Positions 34,810-44,766 of a stretch of 64,000 nt of DNA are shown here, in pieces (the first letter of the stretch is position 1; every line of letters begins with the position of its first letter). Origin of the DNA: a bacterium (GTDB lineage Bacteria; Oederibacteriota; CAKKQC01). Below the pieces are notes generated by a model, which saw nothing but the letters and a program-made list of their open reading frames with translations, searched no databases and was not told where the DNA came from. The position numbers and the translations under genes were made by a program. The stretch covers positions 27,902-91,901 of the forward strand of contig CAKKQC010000060.1 of assembly GCA_919901855.1 (NCBI GenBank). Reading direction: 5' to 3'.

Positions 34810-37128
34810 ATGGAGGATTCCCAGCTCGACGCAATTCTTCGCGAGGCCGTGAGCCGCAAGGCCTCGGACATCCACGTCAAGACGGGCGTGCCGGCCTACG
34901 TCCGCATCCACGGTTCTCTCTCGCGTTACGACGACACGGTCATGACGCGCGAGGCCGTCGACCAGATGGTGCTTCAGCTCCTGGACGGCGACGCCGAGGG
35001 GCGGATGAAGACGAGGGGCGAGATCGACATCGCCCACACGATCGCGGGCGTCGCCCGGTTCAGGTGCAATATCTTCCGCCAGCGCGGCTCGCTCGAAATC
35101 ATCATGCGCGTCGTGCCGTATCGCATTCCGACGCTGGAGGAGCTTGGCCTGCCGCCGGCTCTCAAGCACATCGCGCTCGAGGCGCGCGGACTCGTCCTCG
35201 TCACGGGGATCACGGGGTCGGGCAAGTCGACGACCGTCGCGTCCATGGTCCAGCACCTGAACGAGAGCCTGCCCGTGCACGTGGTCACGATCGAGGACCC
35301 GATCGAGTTCGTCTACCGCGACGACAAGGCGTCGATCAGCCAGCGCGAGGTCGGGATCGACACGGAGAGCTTCCACAGCGCCCTCAGGTTCGTCCTCCGC
35401 CAGGACCCGGATGTCATCGTACTGGGCGAGATGCGGGACCGCGAGACCGCCTCGACCGCGATCACGGCGGCCGAGACCGGACACCTCGTCTTTTCGACCC
35501 TGCACACGGCGGACGCCGTCCAAACCATCGACCGCGTGATCGACCTCTTTCCGCCCGAGCAGCAGGACCAGATGCGGCACCAGATGTCCGTGGTCATGAA
35601 GGGTACGATCTCGATGCGGCTCCTGCCCCGGATAGACGGCAAGGGCCTGGCGCCGGCCGTCGAGGTCATGATCAACACGCCCGCGATCAAGGCGCTCATC
35701 GAGGAGAACAAGCTCTCCGAGATCCGGAGCCACATCGCGGAGGGGGCGTCGCAGTACGGCATGCAGACCTTCGACCAGTCGATCCTCGCCCTCTACAAGT
35801 CCGGCGTCATCACGAAGGAGGTCGCGCTCGATGAGGCGACGAGCCCCGCGGAGCTGGAGCTGGCGATGCGCGGGATCACCTCGGGCACGGCCAGCGCGTC
35901 CTCGTTCATCAAACGGGGCGAGGACAACTACTACCAGCAGAAGTCCAAGGACTTCTACGCGCGGGCGCGCCGGCTCTTCTCCCAGGACCTGGTCGAGGAC
36001 GCCCTGCGCGAGGTCCGGCGCGCGCTCGTGGACTGGCCGGACTATCCGGACGCCAAGGCCCTCCTCGGGGAGATCGAGGAACGGATGAAGCGCACGAAGG
36101 ACAAGGGCGCAGTCGAGCCGTTCATAAAGAAGGGGCTCGAGCTGGTCACGCAGGACCGGATCGAGGAGGCGCTGGCGGTGTTCAACCAGGGACTGGCGCA
36201 GGACCCCGGGAACGAGAAGCTCCTCACGATGAAGAAGGCGGCGGAAGAGAAGGGCGCGCGCGTCCGGGGGATCAAGCCCCTGATGGAGAAGGCGGTGGGG
36301 TTGCTGACCCAGGGCCAGTGGGCCGAGGCCAAGACCGCGCTCAACGAGGTGCTCGAGAAGGATCCCGGGAACAGCGAGGCGCTGGACCGGTTCTCGGAGC
36401 TCCTGGTGGCGCAGGGGCGCCAGCAGATGACGGCCGAGATCGACGAACTCGCCGTCCGCGCGGAGGCGGCGCAGGGGGAGAAGCGGTGGTTCGAGGCGGT
36501 CGCGCTGTGGAACCTCGTCCGCGAGATCCAGCCGGACCACCAGAAGGCGATGACGCGCGTGGCCGAGGCGGGGGCCCAGATCAAGATGATGGGCGTGCCC
36601 GGTCTGACGGGCGGCCAGCCGTGGACCGCCTCCGTGATCCAGATGTTCGAGCGCGGGCTGGGGCAGTTCCTCGGGGGGCAGACGCTCGCGTGTCTGGCCG
36701 AGTGGCGCCAGGTGGGCGTGCGGGTGCCGCAGGCGGCGGACCTGCTCGCGACCAACATCCAGAAGGTGGAGGCCCTGCACGCGGAGCACGTGAGCTACCA
36801 CACGGACCGGGCCAAGGCGCTCTACGAGCAGGGCGACCTGGGCCGGGCGCTGGCGCAACTCCGGCACGCGCTCCAGGTGGATCCGCAGGCGGGCGAGGCG
36901 CGAAGTCTCTGGGAAGTGCAGTCGTCGCTCGGAGAGTCCGCGGTCAAGCGGTTCCTGTCAGACGCGGCTCAGTGGGAAACCATGGACCGGATGCGGGCGG
37001 CCCTGTTCTGCATCGAGCGCGCCTACGAGATCGATCCCACGCGCGAGGGGCTCAAGAACCGCGTGGCGGATACCCGCGCCCGGCTCGCGAAGCTCCGCGA
37101 AATCCACGCCGCCATGGATCGCAAGTGA
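34810..37128 (+). CDS. PilT-like ATPase with C-terminal TPR-rich extension
   Basis: 772 residues. Residues 1-350 are a PilT/PilU-type secretion ATPase: ILREAVSRKASDIHVKTG, the Walker A TGITGSGKSTT, the Asp box VVTIEDPIEFVY, Walker B DPDVIVLGEMRDRETASTA and the His box ETGHLVFSTLHT, with the QQDQMRHQMSVVMKG arm. PilT normally ends near residue 350-370. Here about 400 further residues follow, made of helical repeats with TPR wording (AEPFIKKGLELVTQDRIEEALAVFNQGLAQDPGN; AKTALNEVLEKDPGNSEALDRF; ALYEQGDLGRALAQLRHALQVDPQAGEA). The ATPase half should power type IV pilus retraction or a related machine; the TPR half is likely a docking platform. No other pilus gene is nearby. Confidence 0.87.
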   Translation: MEDSQLDAILREAVSRKASDIHVKTGVPAYVRIHGSLSRYDDTVMTREAVDQMVLQLLDGDAEGRMKTRGEIDIAHTIAGVARFRCNIFRQRGSLEIIMRVVPYRIPTLEELGLPPALKHIALEARGLVLVTGITGSGKSTTVASMVQHLNESLPVHVVTIEDPIEFVYRDDKASISQREVGIDTESFHSALRFVLRQDPDVIVLGEMRDRETASTAITAAETGHLVFSTLHTADAVQTIDRVIDLFPPEQQDQMRHQMSVVMKGTISMRLLPRIDGKGLAPAVEVMINTPAIKALIEENKLSEIRSHIAEGASQYGMQTFDQSILALYKSGVITKEVALDEATSPAELELAMRGITSGTASASSFIKRGEDNYYQQKSKDFYARARRLFSQDLVEDALREVRRALVDWPDYPDAKALLGEIEERMKRTKDKGAVEPFIKKGLELVTQDRIEEALAVFNQGLAQDPGNEKLLTMKKAAEEKGARVRGIKPLMEKAVGLLTQGQWAEAKTALNEVLEKDPGNSEALDRFSELLVAQGRQQMTAEIDELAVRAEAAQGEKRWFEAVALWNLVREIQPDHQKAMTRVAEAGAQIKMMGVPGLTGGQPWTASVIQMFERGLGQFLGGQTLACLAEWRQVGVRVPQAADLLATNIQKVEALHAEHVSYHTDRAKALYEQGDLGRALAQLRHALQVDPQAGEARSLWEVQSSLGESAVKRFLSDAAQWETMDRMRAALFCIERAYEIDPTREGLKNRVADTRARLAKLREIHAAMDRK

Positions 37129-38075
37129 CGCTGCGCGCCGTGCGGCTCGCGCTGATGCTCGCCGCGGTCGTGGTCGCGGCCGGGTGCAACCGCGGCGGAC
37201 CGCGCATCCGGACGCTCGCGACCATGCCGCCCGTGGTCATGGGCGCGGCCCGCGTCAATGCGGATATCTGGATCGGATCGTGGGCGGGGCTGACTCGCGT
37301 GGGCGGGGGCCGGACCGAACTCTACGCGGAGGCCGCGGGATTGCCCAAGGGCGTGCAGGTGCGGTCCGTGTTCCCGCAGGGAGATACGCTCTGGCTCGCC
37401 ACGAATCTGGGCGTCGTCGAGTTCTCGCTCAAGACGGCAAGGGCGACGAAGGTCTGGGCTTCGAAGGACGGGCTCGGAGCGGAAAGCGTGCGCTGGGTCG
37501 GGGAGACGCGCGGCGCCGTGTGGGCCGGCACGATCTTCGGGATCAGCCGCCTCTCTCCCGGTTCCCGCCGCTGGACCAACTACCGGATCGCTCAGGGCCT
37601 CATCCAGGACCACGTCTACGCCCTGGGGGATTCCGCGAACGCGCTCTGGGCGTCCTGCATCAACGGCGGCCTCGTGCGCTTCGACGCCGGGCGTAACCGC
37701 TGGGAGGCCGTGGCCTCGGACCACGGGCTCGGCAACAAGCACATCTACGCGATCCTCGCGACCCCGAACGCGCTCTGGCTCGGCACCGCTGGCGGCGTGA
37801 ACCTGTACCACACGGACACCCGCGCCTGGGATGCCACCGTGTGCGACGACGGGTTCACGGACTACTGCGTGCGAGCGCTTGCGCTCGCCGGGGACGATCT
37901 CTGGTTCGGGACCAGCTACGGGCTCTACCGGCGGAACCTCAAGACCGGGAAGCAGACGGTCTACACGACGCACGACGGGTTGCCCGACGACGAGGTGACG
38001 TCCATCGTCTCGGACGGCAAGGTCCTGCTGGTGACCACCCGCACCGGACTATCCGAGGTGACTCTCCCCCGATAG
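37125..38075 (+). CDS. Lipoprotein with beta-propeller repeats (two-component-regulator-propeller type)
   Basis: 316 residues from GTG 37125, overlapping the PilT-like stop (GTGA). A lipoprotein signal ends in VVVAAGC near residue 21. The mature part carries five or six repeats with the pattern LW(L/A)(G/A)T..G(I/L/V): IWIGSWAGLTRV, LWLATNLGVVEF, VWAGTIFGISRL, LWASCINGGLVRF, LWLGTAGGVNLY and LWFGTSYGLYRR. This is the Reg_prop repeat seen in the sensor domains of hybrid two-component kinases, here without any kinase. It should sit on the outer face of a membrane. Partner and ligand unknown; translational coupling links it to the PilT-TPR protein. Confidence 0.78.
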   Translation: MTLRAVRLALMLAAVVVAAGCNRGGPRIRTLATMPPVVMGAARVNADIWIGSWAGLTRVGGGRTELYAEAAGLPKGVQVRSVFPQGDTLWLATNLGVVEFSLKTARATKVWASKDGLGAESVRWVGETRGAVWAGTIFGISRLSPGSRRWTNYRIAQGLIQDHVYALGDSANALWASCINGGLVRFDAGRNRWEAVASDHGLGNKHIYAILATPNALWLGTAGGVNLYHTDTRAWDATVCDDGFTDYCVRALALAGDDLWFGTSYGLYRRNLKTGKQTVYTTHDGLPDDEVTSIVSDGKVLLVTTRTGLSEVTLPR

Positions 38076-38082
38076 TCCCCCC

Positions 38083-40155
38083 TTATCTGGCGGGCTGCAG
38101 GATCCAGTAGTGGTAGGAGGCGAACTCCGACGAGTCGGGCCATCCGCACGAGACCGTCATCCGGTTGCGCGTCTTCACCAGGGATCCGTCCTGCTCGGCG
38201 ACGAGGATCGTCTGGAACCGGTCCGGGTTCGGCGCGATGTTGACGCATCCGAGCATGACGCCGTTGCAGGCGACCTCGACCGCGCTCCCGCGCGGCGCGA
38301 ACGTCCGCATCATGACGAGGAGAGGCCGGCCTGCCGTGGCCCGGACATCGAAAGCCTCCCCGCCGCTGGTGACCCAGCCGCCGTCGCCGATGACCCGGTT
38401 CAGGACGGAGTCCGTCCGGACCTGGAGCGAGTTGAACGGGATTCCCCCGGGGCTCCGGGCCATCACGCGGTACCCGTGCGCGGCTTCGGAGCCGGGATCG
38501 CCGCAGTCGAGCTCGTCGACGAGCTTCCAGCCACGGAGCGTCGGTGCCGGCCCTGGTTCGCCCCAGGCGATGTCGAAGAGGACGAACCACGTGTCGAGCC
38601 GCGGATGCGGAATGCTGAGGCGCTCATGCAGGATGCCCGCGCGCTGGAGTTGTTCCGCGTTCGTGTCGGCTCTACCGGGGTGGAGGGCGAGGAACCGGGG
38701 CCGCTCTGCGGCGGGCATCCGCTTGAAGACGTCGTAGAGGGATCCCCAGCCGTACGACGTGGCGGGGAAGAGCCACGGGGCGGTGAGCCCCTTGAGATCG
38801 ATCACGCGGCGTCCCGAGAAATATCCGAGGATGCCGACATCCGTCGCCCCGACGGCGCCGGGCTCGGCCATGTTCGCCAGCCGCTCCGCCATGACGCGGT
38901 GGTGAGCCGAATAGCTCTCGGCCCCGTGCCCGACGAACAGAAACGACTGCGAGAGCCCGGGGAGCTCGAACGCGATCCAGGCGCCCGCGAGTCCGCGCAC
39001 CAGCGGACGGCGCCACGCTTCCGGGAAGGCCTGCGCCACGCGGGCGATCCCGGAGAACGAGAGCAGGATGAACACGGGGAAGAGCGGGATCAGGTACCGG
39101 TGATGGTGCCAGCCCACGGGCAGGAGCCCCGCCGCGGCCAGCCACCCGAGGCTCCAAATGGCGCCGCCGACCGCCGTGACCTCGCGGGCGCCACCCGGGA
39201 GGAAGATGCAGCCGAACACGAAGAGCAAGAGCGCGCCGGGCGGGAAGGCCCAGATCACCTCGTTCTCCGACTGCCCGTTGCCGGCGGTGCCGACTTCGGC
39301 CTCCGAGGGGTACGACCCCATCCAGAGGCCCTTCGCCGTATCCACGAGGTACCGGGCGGAGCCGGAGGCGGCGGCGGACCAGGGTACGAGCGGGGAGGCC
39401 CACGCCGTCTTCGCCCAGCCACTCGACCCGACGGGGGAACCGGTGACGGCCAAGGAGAAGACGCTGGCCGCCGTGAACGCCGCGACGACGATCGCCATCA
39501 CGGTCAACATGCGACGGGGGGTTCGCAACAGCGAGGCTGGGCCAAACGACGCCAGCGCGGCGCCCATCGTCCAGATGCCGCCTTCCGGCCGCGTAAGGGC
39601 GGTCGCGATCGAAACCACTCCCGGCATGACCCACCAGCGCGGCGTGCGGTCGGCGGCGACCAGGCTCCACCGGTCCCAGAGCAGGAGGACGGCGAGGCAC
39701 GCCAGCCCCGTGTCGAGTCCGCAGAAGAATCCCCACACCACGTGCCCGCACAAGGCGACCGCGAGCACGGACGCGTGCGCGAGCCACGGCTCCATGAGCC
39801 GGGAGGCGATCCGCCAGGCGACGAGGCATGTGCCCCATAGGATCGTCGCGTTGAGGAGATAGAGTCCGGCCAGCAGTATCCCCTCGTGGGTGCCGGCGGC
39901 CGCCGCCAGCGGCACGAGCAGCCACGTGTAGAGGAGGCTCGTGGACCCCGTGGAGGGCGGGTCGCCAGCCAGGAACCGGAAGGGGAGGCCGTGCGCCCAG
40001 TTCCGGGCGTAGGCGAGGGTGATGTAGACGTCGTCGAGCGGGGCGGTCATCCGGCCGTGCGTGTAGGCGAAAACGGCCGTCCAGGCCGCTCCCGCGAGGG
40101 CGACGGCCAGGAGTCCCCAGGCGACCATGGCGACGAGGTACGGGCTCCTCCGCAT
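38083..40155 (-). CDS. Multi-pass glycosyltransferase-like membrane protein (GT39/GT-C type)
   Basis: 690 residues from the ATG at 40155. The first 450 residues hold about nine to eleven hydrophobic segments. The first extracytoplasmic loop has MTAPLDDVYITLAYARNWAHG, in which the acidic pair DD matches the catalytic D(D/E) of GT-C enzymes that use lipid-linked sugars. A soluble C-terminal domain of about 250 residues follows (VIDLKGLTAPWLF, PAAERPRFLALHPGRADTN, YHYWILQPAR). No acceptor can be named. A TACACT box lies 9 nt before the ATG. It is convergent with the lipoprotein-propeller gene, 7 nt between stops, and divergent from glgA. Confidence 0.75.
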   Translation of the reverse strand: MRRSPYLVAMVAWGLLAVALAGAAWTAVFAYTHGRMTAPLDDVYITLAYARNWAHGLPFRFLAGDPPSTGSTSLLYTWLLVPLAAAAGTHEGILLAGLYLLNATILWGTCLVAWRIASRLMEPWLAHASVLAVALCGHVVWGFFCGLDTGLACLAVLLLWDRWSLVAADRTPRWWVMPGVVSIATALTRPEGGIWTMGAALASFGPASLLRTPRRMLTVMAIVVAAFTAASVFSLAVTGSPVGSSGWAKTAWASPLVPWSAAASGSARYLVDTAKGLWMGSYPSEAEVGTAGNGQSENEVIWAFPPGALLLFVFGCIFLPGGAREVTAVGGAIWSLGWLAAAGLLPVGWHHHRYLIPLFPVFILLSFSGIARVAQAFPEAWRRPLVRGLAGAWIAFELPGLSQSFLFVGHGAESYSAHHRVMAERLANMAEPGAVGATDVGILGYFSGRRVIDLKGLTAPWLFPATSYGWGSLYDVFKRMPAAERPRFLALHPGRADTNAEQLQRAGILHERLSIPHPRLDTWFVLFDIAWGEPGPAPTLRGWKLVDELDCGDPGSEAAHGYRVMARSPGGIPFNSLQVRTDSVLNRVIGDGGWVTSGGEAFDVRATAGRPLLVMMRTFAPRGSAVEVACNGVMLGCVNIAPNPDRFQTILVAEQDGSLVKTRNRMTVSCGWPDSSEFASYHYWILQPAR

Positions 40156-40164
40156 GCGGAGTCT

Positions 40165-40170
40165 AGTGTA
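40165..40170 (-). promoter_or_regulatory. Putative -10 (TACACT) of the GT-C membrane protein gene
   Basis: On the minus strand TACACT ends 9 nt before the ATG at 40155, so the transcript would have a leader of only a few bases. No clear -35. Confidence 0.4.
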
Positions 40171-40197
40171 GGACAGATAAGGGCCCGCGTCGAAACT

Positions 40198-40236
40198 CCG
40201 CACCCTGAGCGACCGAAGGGAGTCGAATGGGTGCGG
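40198..40236. repeat. Dispersed REP-like palindromic repeat, copy 2, with perfect 8-bp outer stem
   Basis: The core 40203-40231 starts CCCTGAGCGACCGAAGG and ends GTCGAATGGG. It is framed by CCGCACCC (40198-40205) and GGGTGCGG (40229-40236), which pair perfectly. The element lies in the divergent intergenic region between the GT-C gene and glgA. Confidence 0.7.
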
Positions 40237-40277
40237 CAATAGTGTAGAGCAGAAGTGCGTTGGAGTCGACGCGCTTG

Positions 40278-40313
40278 CCCTGAGCGAGGGAGCTTTGCGA
40301 CCGAGTCGAAGGG
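40278..40313. repeat. Dispersed REP-like palindromic repeat, copy 3
   Basis: Starts CCCTGAGCGAGGGAGC and ends GTCGAAGGG, 36 nt long like copy 1 at 9391-9426. It ends 5 nt upstream of the glgA -35 box. Copies 2 and 3 lie 42 nt apart in one intergenic region. Confidence 0.72.
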
Positions 40314-40318
40314 TTGTG

Positions 40319-40347
40319 TTGACAACCTGACAGCCAAAGGCTACACT
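40319..40347 (+). promoter_or_regulatory. Sigma-70-type promoter of glgA
   Basis: TTGACA (40319-40324), 17-nt spacer, TACACT (40342-40347). The -35 is a perfect consensus. A conventional leader of about 20 nt follows, with AGGGGG some 8 nt before the ATG at 40374. This is the clearest conventional promoter in the window and contrasts with the short-leader genes. Confidence 0.75.
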
Positions 40348-40373
40348 TGCACGCAATTCAAGGGGGTTCCAAC

Positions 40374-41867
40374 ATGCCGAAACTCAGGATCGCGCACGTC
40401 ACATCCGAGCTCTCGCCGCTCGCCCGCACGGGCGGACTGGGGGATGCCGTCGGATCGATGATCCGCGCCCAGGAAGCCGCCGGCCACAAGGTGGTCGCGT
40501 TCCTCCCGTACTACCGGGAAGTGCGTCTGCTGGGCGCCGTGACCCCCCAGGTCGTGCTCGCGAACCTCCCCGTGCACCTCGCGCCCGGTCTCCGCCAGGA
40601 GGTCAACGTCCTGTCGGCCCATCTGCCGGGGTCCAAGGTGCCCGTCTACCTCGTCGAGAACGCAAAAGCGTACGACCGGGACCAGTTGTACGGTACGCCC
40701 GAGGGCGATTACCCCGACAACGCGGAACGGTTCATCCTGTTGTGCCGGTCGGCGCTCCAAGCCATAAAGGAGATGAAAGAGGAGTTCGACGTCGTCCACG
40801 CGCACGACTGGCAGGCATCCCTCGTGCCCGCCTACCTGCGGCGCGTCTACGACGGGGACGCCGCTTTCGCGACGACCGCCTGCGTATACTCGATCCACAA
40901 CCTCGCCTACCAGGGCGTCTTCCCGAAGGACACGATCCTGAAGACGGGGCTGGGCTGGTCGGTCTACACGCCGGACCAGCTCGAGTTCTACGGCAAGGTC
41001 AACTTCATGAAGGCGGGCATCCTCTACGCCGACCGGATCACGACCGTGAGCCCGACCTACGCGAAGGAGATCCTGACGGCGGAGTACGGGTGGGGCCTCG
41101 AGGGCCTGCTCAAGACGCGCGAGGCGGACCTCTCGGGCGTGCTCAACGGCATCGACGTCGCTGAGTGGGACCCGGCCAAGGACACGCACCTCGCCGCGAC
41201 CTTCTCCCGCCGGAACATGGCCGGCAAGGCCGCCTGCCGCGAGGCGCTCGTGAAGGAGTTCGAACTGCCGGAGCCCAAGGGCCGGTCGATGCTGGTGGCG
41301 ATGGTCGCGAGGCTGGCGGGGCAGAAGGGCTTCGAGCTCATGGTCGAGGCCCTGCCGAAGCTGGCCAAGAAGCCGGTCCAGATCGCCGTCCTCGGCAGCG
41401 GGGAGCGGCGGATCCAGGACCTGCTCGAGGACGCCGCCCGGAAGTATCCGGCCACGCTCGCGCTGCGCCTGCGCGTGGATGGGGCGCTCGCGCACCGGCT
41501 GTACGCCGGGGCGGACGCCTTCCTGATGCCAAGCCGGTACGAGCCGTGCGGCCTCGGTCAGATGATCGCCCTGCGGTACGGGACGCTCCCGATCGCGCGC
41601 GCGACCGGCGGGCTGCTCGACACCGTAACGCCTGTGGACTTCAAGAAGAAGCAGGGCACGGGATTCCTCTTCAAGGCCGCCACCGCCGACTCGCTCGCGA
41701 AGGGCGTGGACGAGGCGCTGCAGGCCTTCGCGGACGAGGAACTCTGGAAAAAGCTGTCGGGCGAGGCGATGGGCGAGGACTTCTCCTGGGCGTCGTCCGT
41801 CAAGCGCTACGACGCGTGCTACACGAGCGCGATGCAGCGGCGGTCGAAGCGGCCGCGCGCGGCGTAA
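40374..41867 (+). CDS. glgA: Glycogen/starch synthase (GT5)
   Basis: 497 residues, normal for GlgA. It extends an alpha-1,4-glucan from ADP-glucose or UDP-glucose. The N-terminal signature reads LARTGGLGDAVGSMI; most homologues have Lys-Thr/Val-Gly-Gly-Leu, so the ADP-glucose-binding Lys is replaced by Arg. Other GT5 blocks are intact: DVVHAHDWQASLVPAYLR, YSIHNLAYQGVFP, VLNGIDVAEWDPAKD, ARLAGQKGFELMVEAL and MPSRYEPCGLGQMIALRYGTLPIARATGGLLDTV. A consensus promoter and an SD precede it. A GH57 enzyme is encoded about 9 kb downstream. It is followed closely by prfB. Confidence 0.92.
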   Translation: MPKLRIAHVTSELSPLARTGGLGDAVGSMIRAQEAAGHKVVAFLPYYREVRLLGAVTPQVVLANLPVHLAPGLRQEVNVLSAHLPGSKVPVYLVENAKAYDRDQLYGTPEGDYPDNAERFILLCRSALQAIKEMKEEFDVVHAHDWQASLVPAYLRRVYDGDAAFATTACVYSIHNLAYQGVFPKDTILKTGLGWSVYTPDQLEFYGKVNFMKAGILYADRITTVSPTYAKEILTAEYGWGLEGLLKTREADLSGVLNGIDVAEWDPAKDTHLAATFSRRNMAGKAACREALVKEFELPEPKGRSMLVAMVARLAGQKGFELMVEALPKLAKKPVQIAVLGSGERRIQDLLEDAARKYPATLALRLRVDGALAHRLYAGADAFLMPSRYEPCGLGQMIALRYGTLPIARATGGLLDTVTPVDFKKKQGTGFLFKAATADSLAKGVDEALQAFADEELWKKLSGEAMGEDFSWASSVKRYDACYTSAMQRRSKRPRAA

Positions 41868-41871
41868 CGCC

Positions 41872-42988
41872 ATGGCCGGGGACCTGAAGGAATCGATCGC
41901 GGCCCTGGAGGAGAGGTTCCACCAGATCAGGGGGTGCCTTTGACCCGGGTAAGAGCGCCGAGGAACTGAAGACCCTGGAGGCCCGGCTCGCGGAGCCGGG
42001 AGCCTGGGATCGCCACGCCGAAGCCCAGAAGCTCAGCCGCCGGCTCGAGCACCTCCGCCAGGATCTCGCCGTGTACCACCGCACCGAACGCCGGATGGAG
42101 GATCTCCGGGGCTACCTTAAGATGCTCGCCGAGACGCCGGACGCCGAGCTCGAGGCTGAATGCCGGCGCGAGGCGACGGAGCTCGAGGGCGAGATCGACC
42201 GGCTCGAAGTCGCGTACTTCCTCACTGGCGAGCACGACCACATGTCCGCGTTCATGACCATCCGGCCGGGAGCGGGCGGGACCGAGGCCCAGGACTGGGC
42301 CCAGATGCTCATGCGCATGTACCTGCGCTGGGCCGAAGACCGCAAGTTCAAGACCGAGGTGGTCGACCTCAGCGCAGGCGAGGAAGCCGGGATCAAGGGC
42401 GTCACCATCCTCTTCGACGCCCGCTTCGCCTTCGGCCTGCTCAAGGCCGAGCGGGGCGTCCACCGGCTCGTCCGCATCTCGCCGTTCGACGCCAACGACC
42501 GCCGGCATACCTCGTTCGCCGAAGTCGACCTGGTGCCCAAGCTCGACGAAGACATCAAGGTGGACATCCGGGATGAGGACATCCGGGTGGACACCTTCCG
42601 TGCCTCGGGCGCCGGGGGCCAGCTCGTGAACAAGACCAGCTCGGCGGTGCGGATCACGCACATCCCCTCGGGGGTCGTGGTCACGTGCCAGAACGAGCGC
42701 AGCCAGCACCAGAACCGGGCCAACGCCATGGCGGTCCTCCAGGGACGCCTTTACGAGCTCGAGCGGCAGAAGCAGGAGGACAAGCTCACGGTCCTGCGGG
42801 GCGAGCGCAAGGCGGTCGAGTTCGGCAGCCAGATCCGGTCGTACGTCTTCATGCCCTACCAGCAGGTCAAGGACCTCCGGACGGGCCTCGAGCTCCATGA
42901 CGTCCCCAAGGTCATGGACGGCGGGATCGACCCCTTCATCACGGCCTGGCTGCGTCAGCAGGCGAAGGCCCGGCGGGCCAAGTCCTAG
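41872..42988 (+). CDS. prfB: Peptide chain release factor 2, with programmed +1 frameshift
   Basis: RF2 ends translation at UGA and UAA. The first 23 codons run from ATG 41872 to an in-frame TGA at 41941-41943; the rest continues in the +1 frame from 41942, giving about 371 residues. The frame change uses the classic site AGG GGG TGC CTT TGA C, where the internal SD-like AGGGGG and slippery CTT precede the stop. The +1 part carries the codon-recognition SPF motif (RISPFDAND) and the catalytic GGQ (SGAGGQLVNKTSSAVR). RF2 thus controls its own level by reading UGA. It sits 4 nt after glgA and is followed by mutL after a 1-nt gap. Confidence 0.96.
41929..41943 (+). promoter_or_regulatory. RF2 autoregulatory +1 frameshift site
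   Basis: AGGGGG (41929-41934), three-base spacer TGC, then CTT-TGA-C. The three-base spacing between the SD-like run and the CTT P-site codon is the conserved geometry. The +1 frame continues as DPGKSAEEL. Confidence 0.95.
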
Positions 42989-42989
42989 G

Positions 42990-44721
<1,732 letters not shown>

Positions 44722-44726
<5 letters not shown>

Positions 44727-44766
44727 GGGGACACTCTTTCAATCATGCACTGAAGGGACACTCTTG
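44722..44766 (+). repeat. Direct repeat pair at the left edge of the Y1 transposase element
   Basis: Two copies of ACTGARGGGACACTCTT (one mismatch) at 44722-44738 and 44749-44765, 27 nt apart. The first contains the mutL stop codon; the second overlaps the left inverted-repeat arm. A third, inverted copy of the AAGAGTGTCCC core lies at 45888-45898. Confidence 0.75.
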
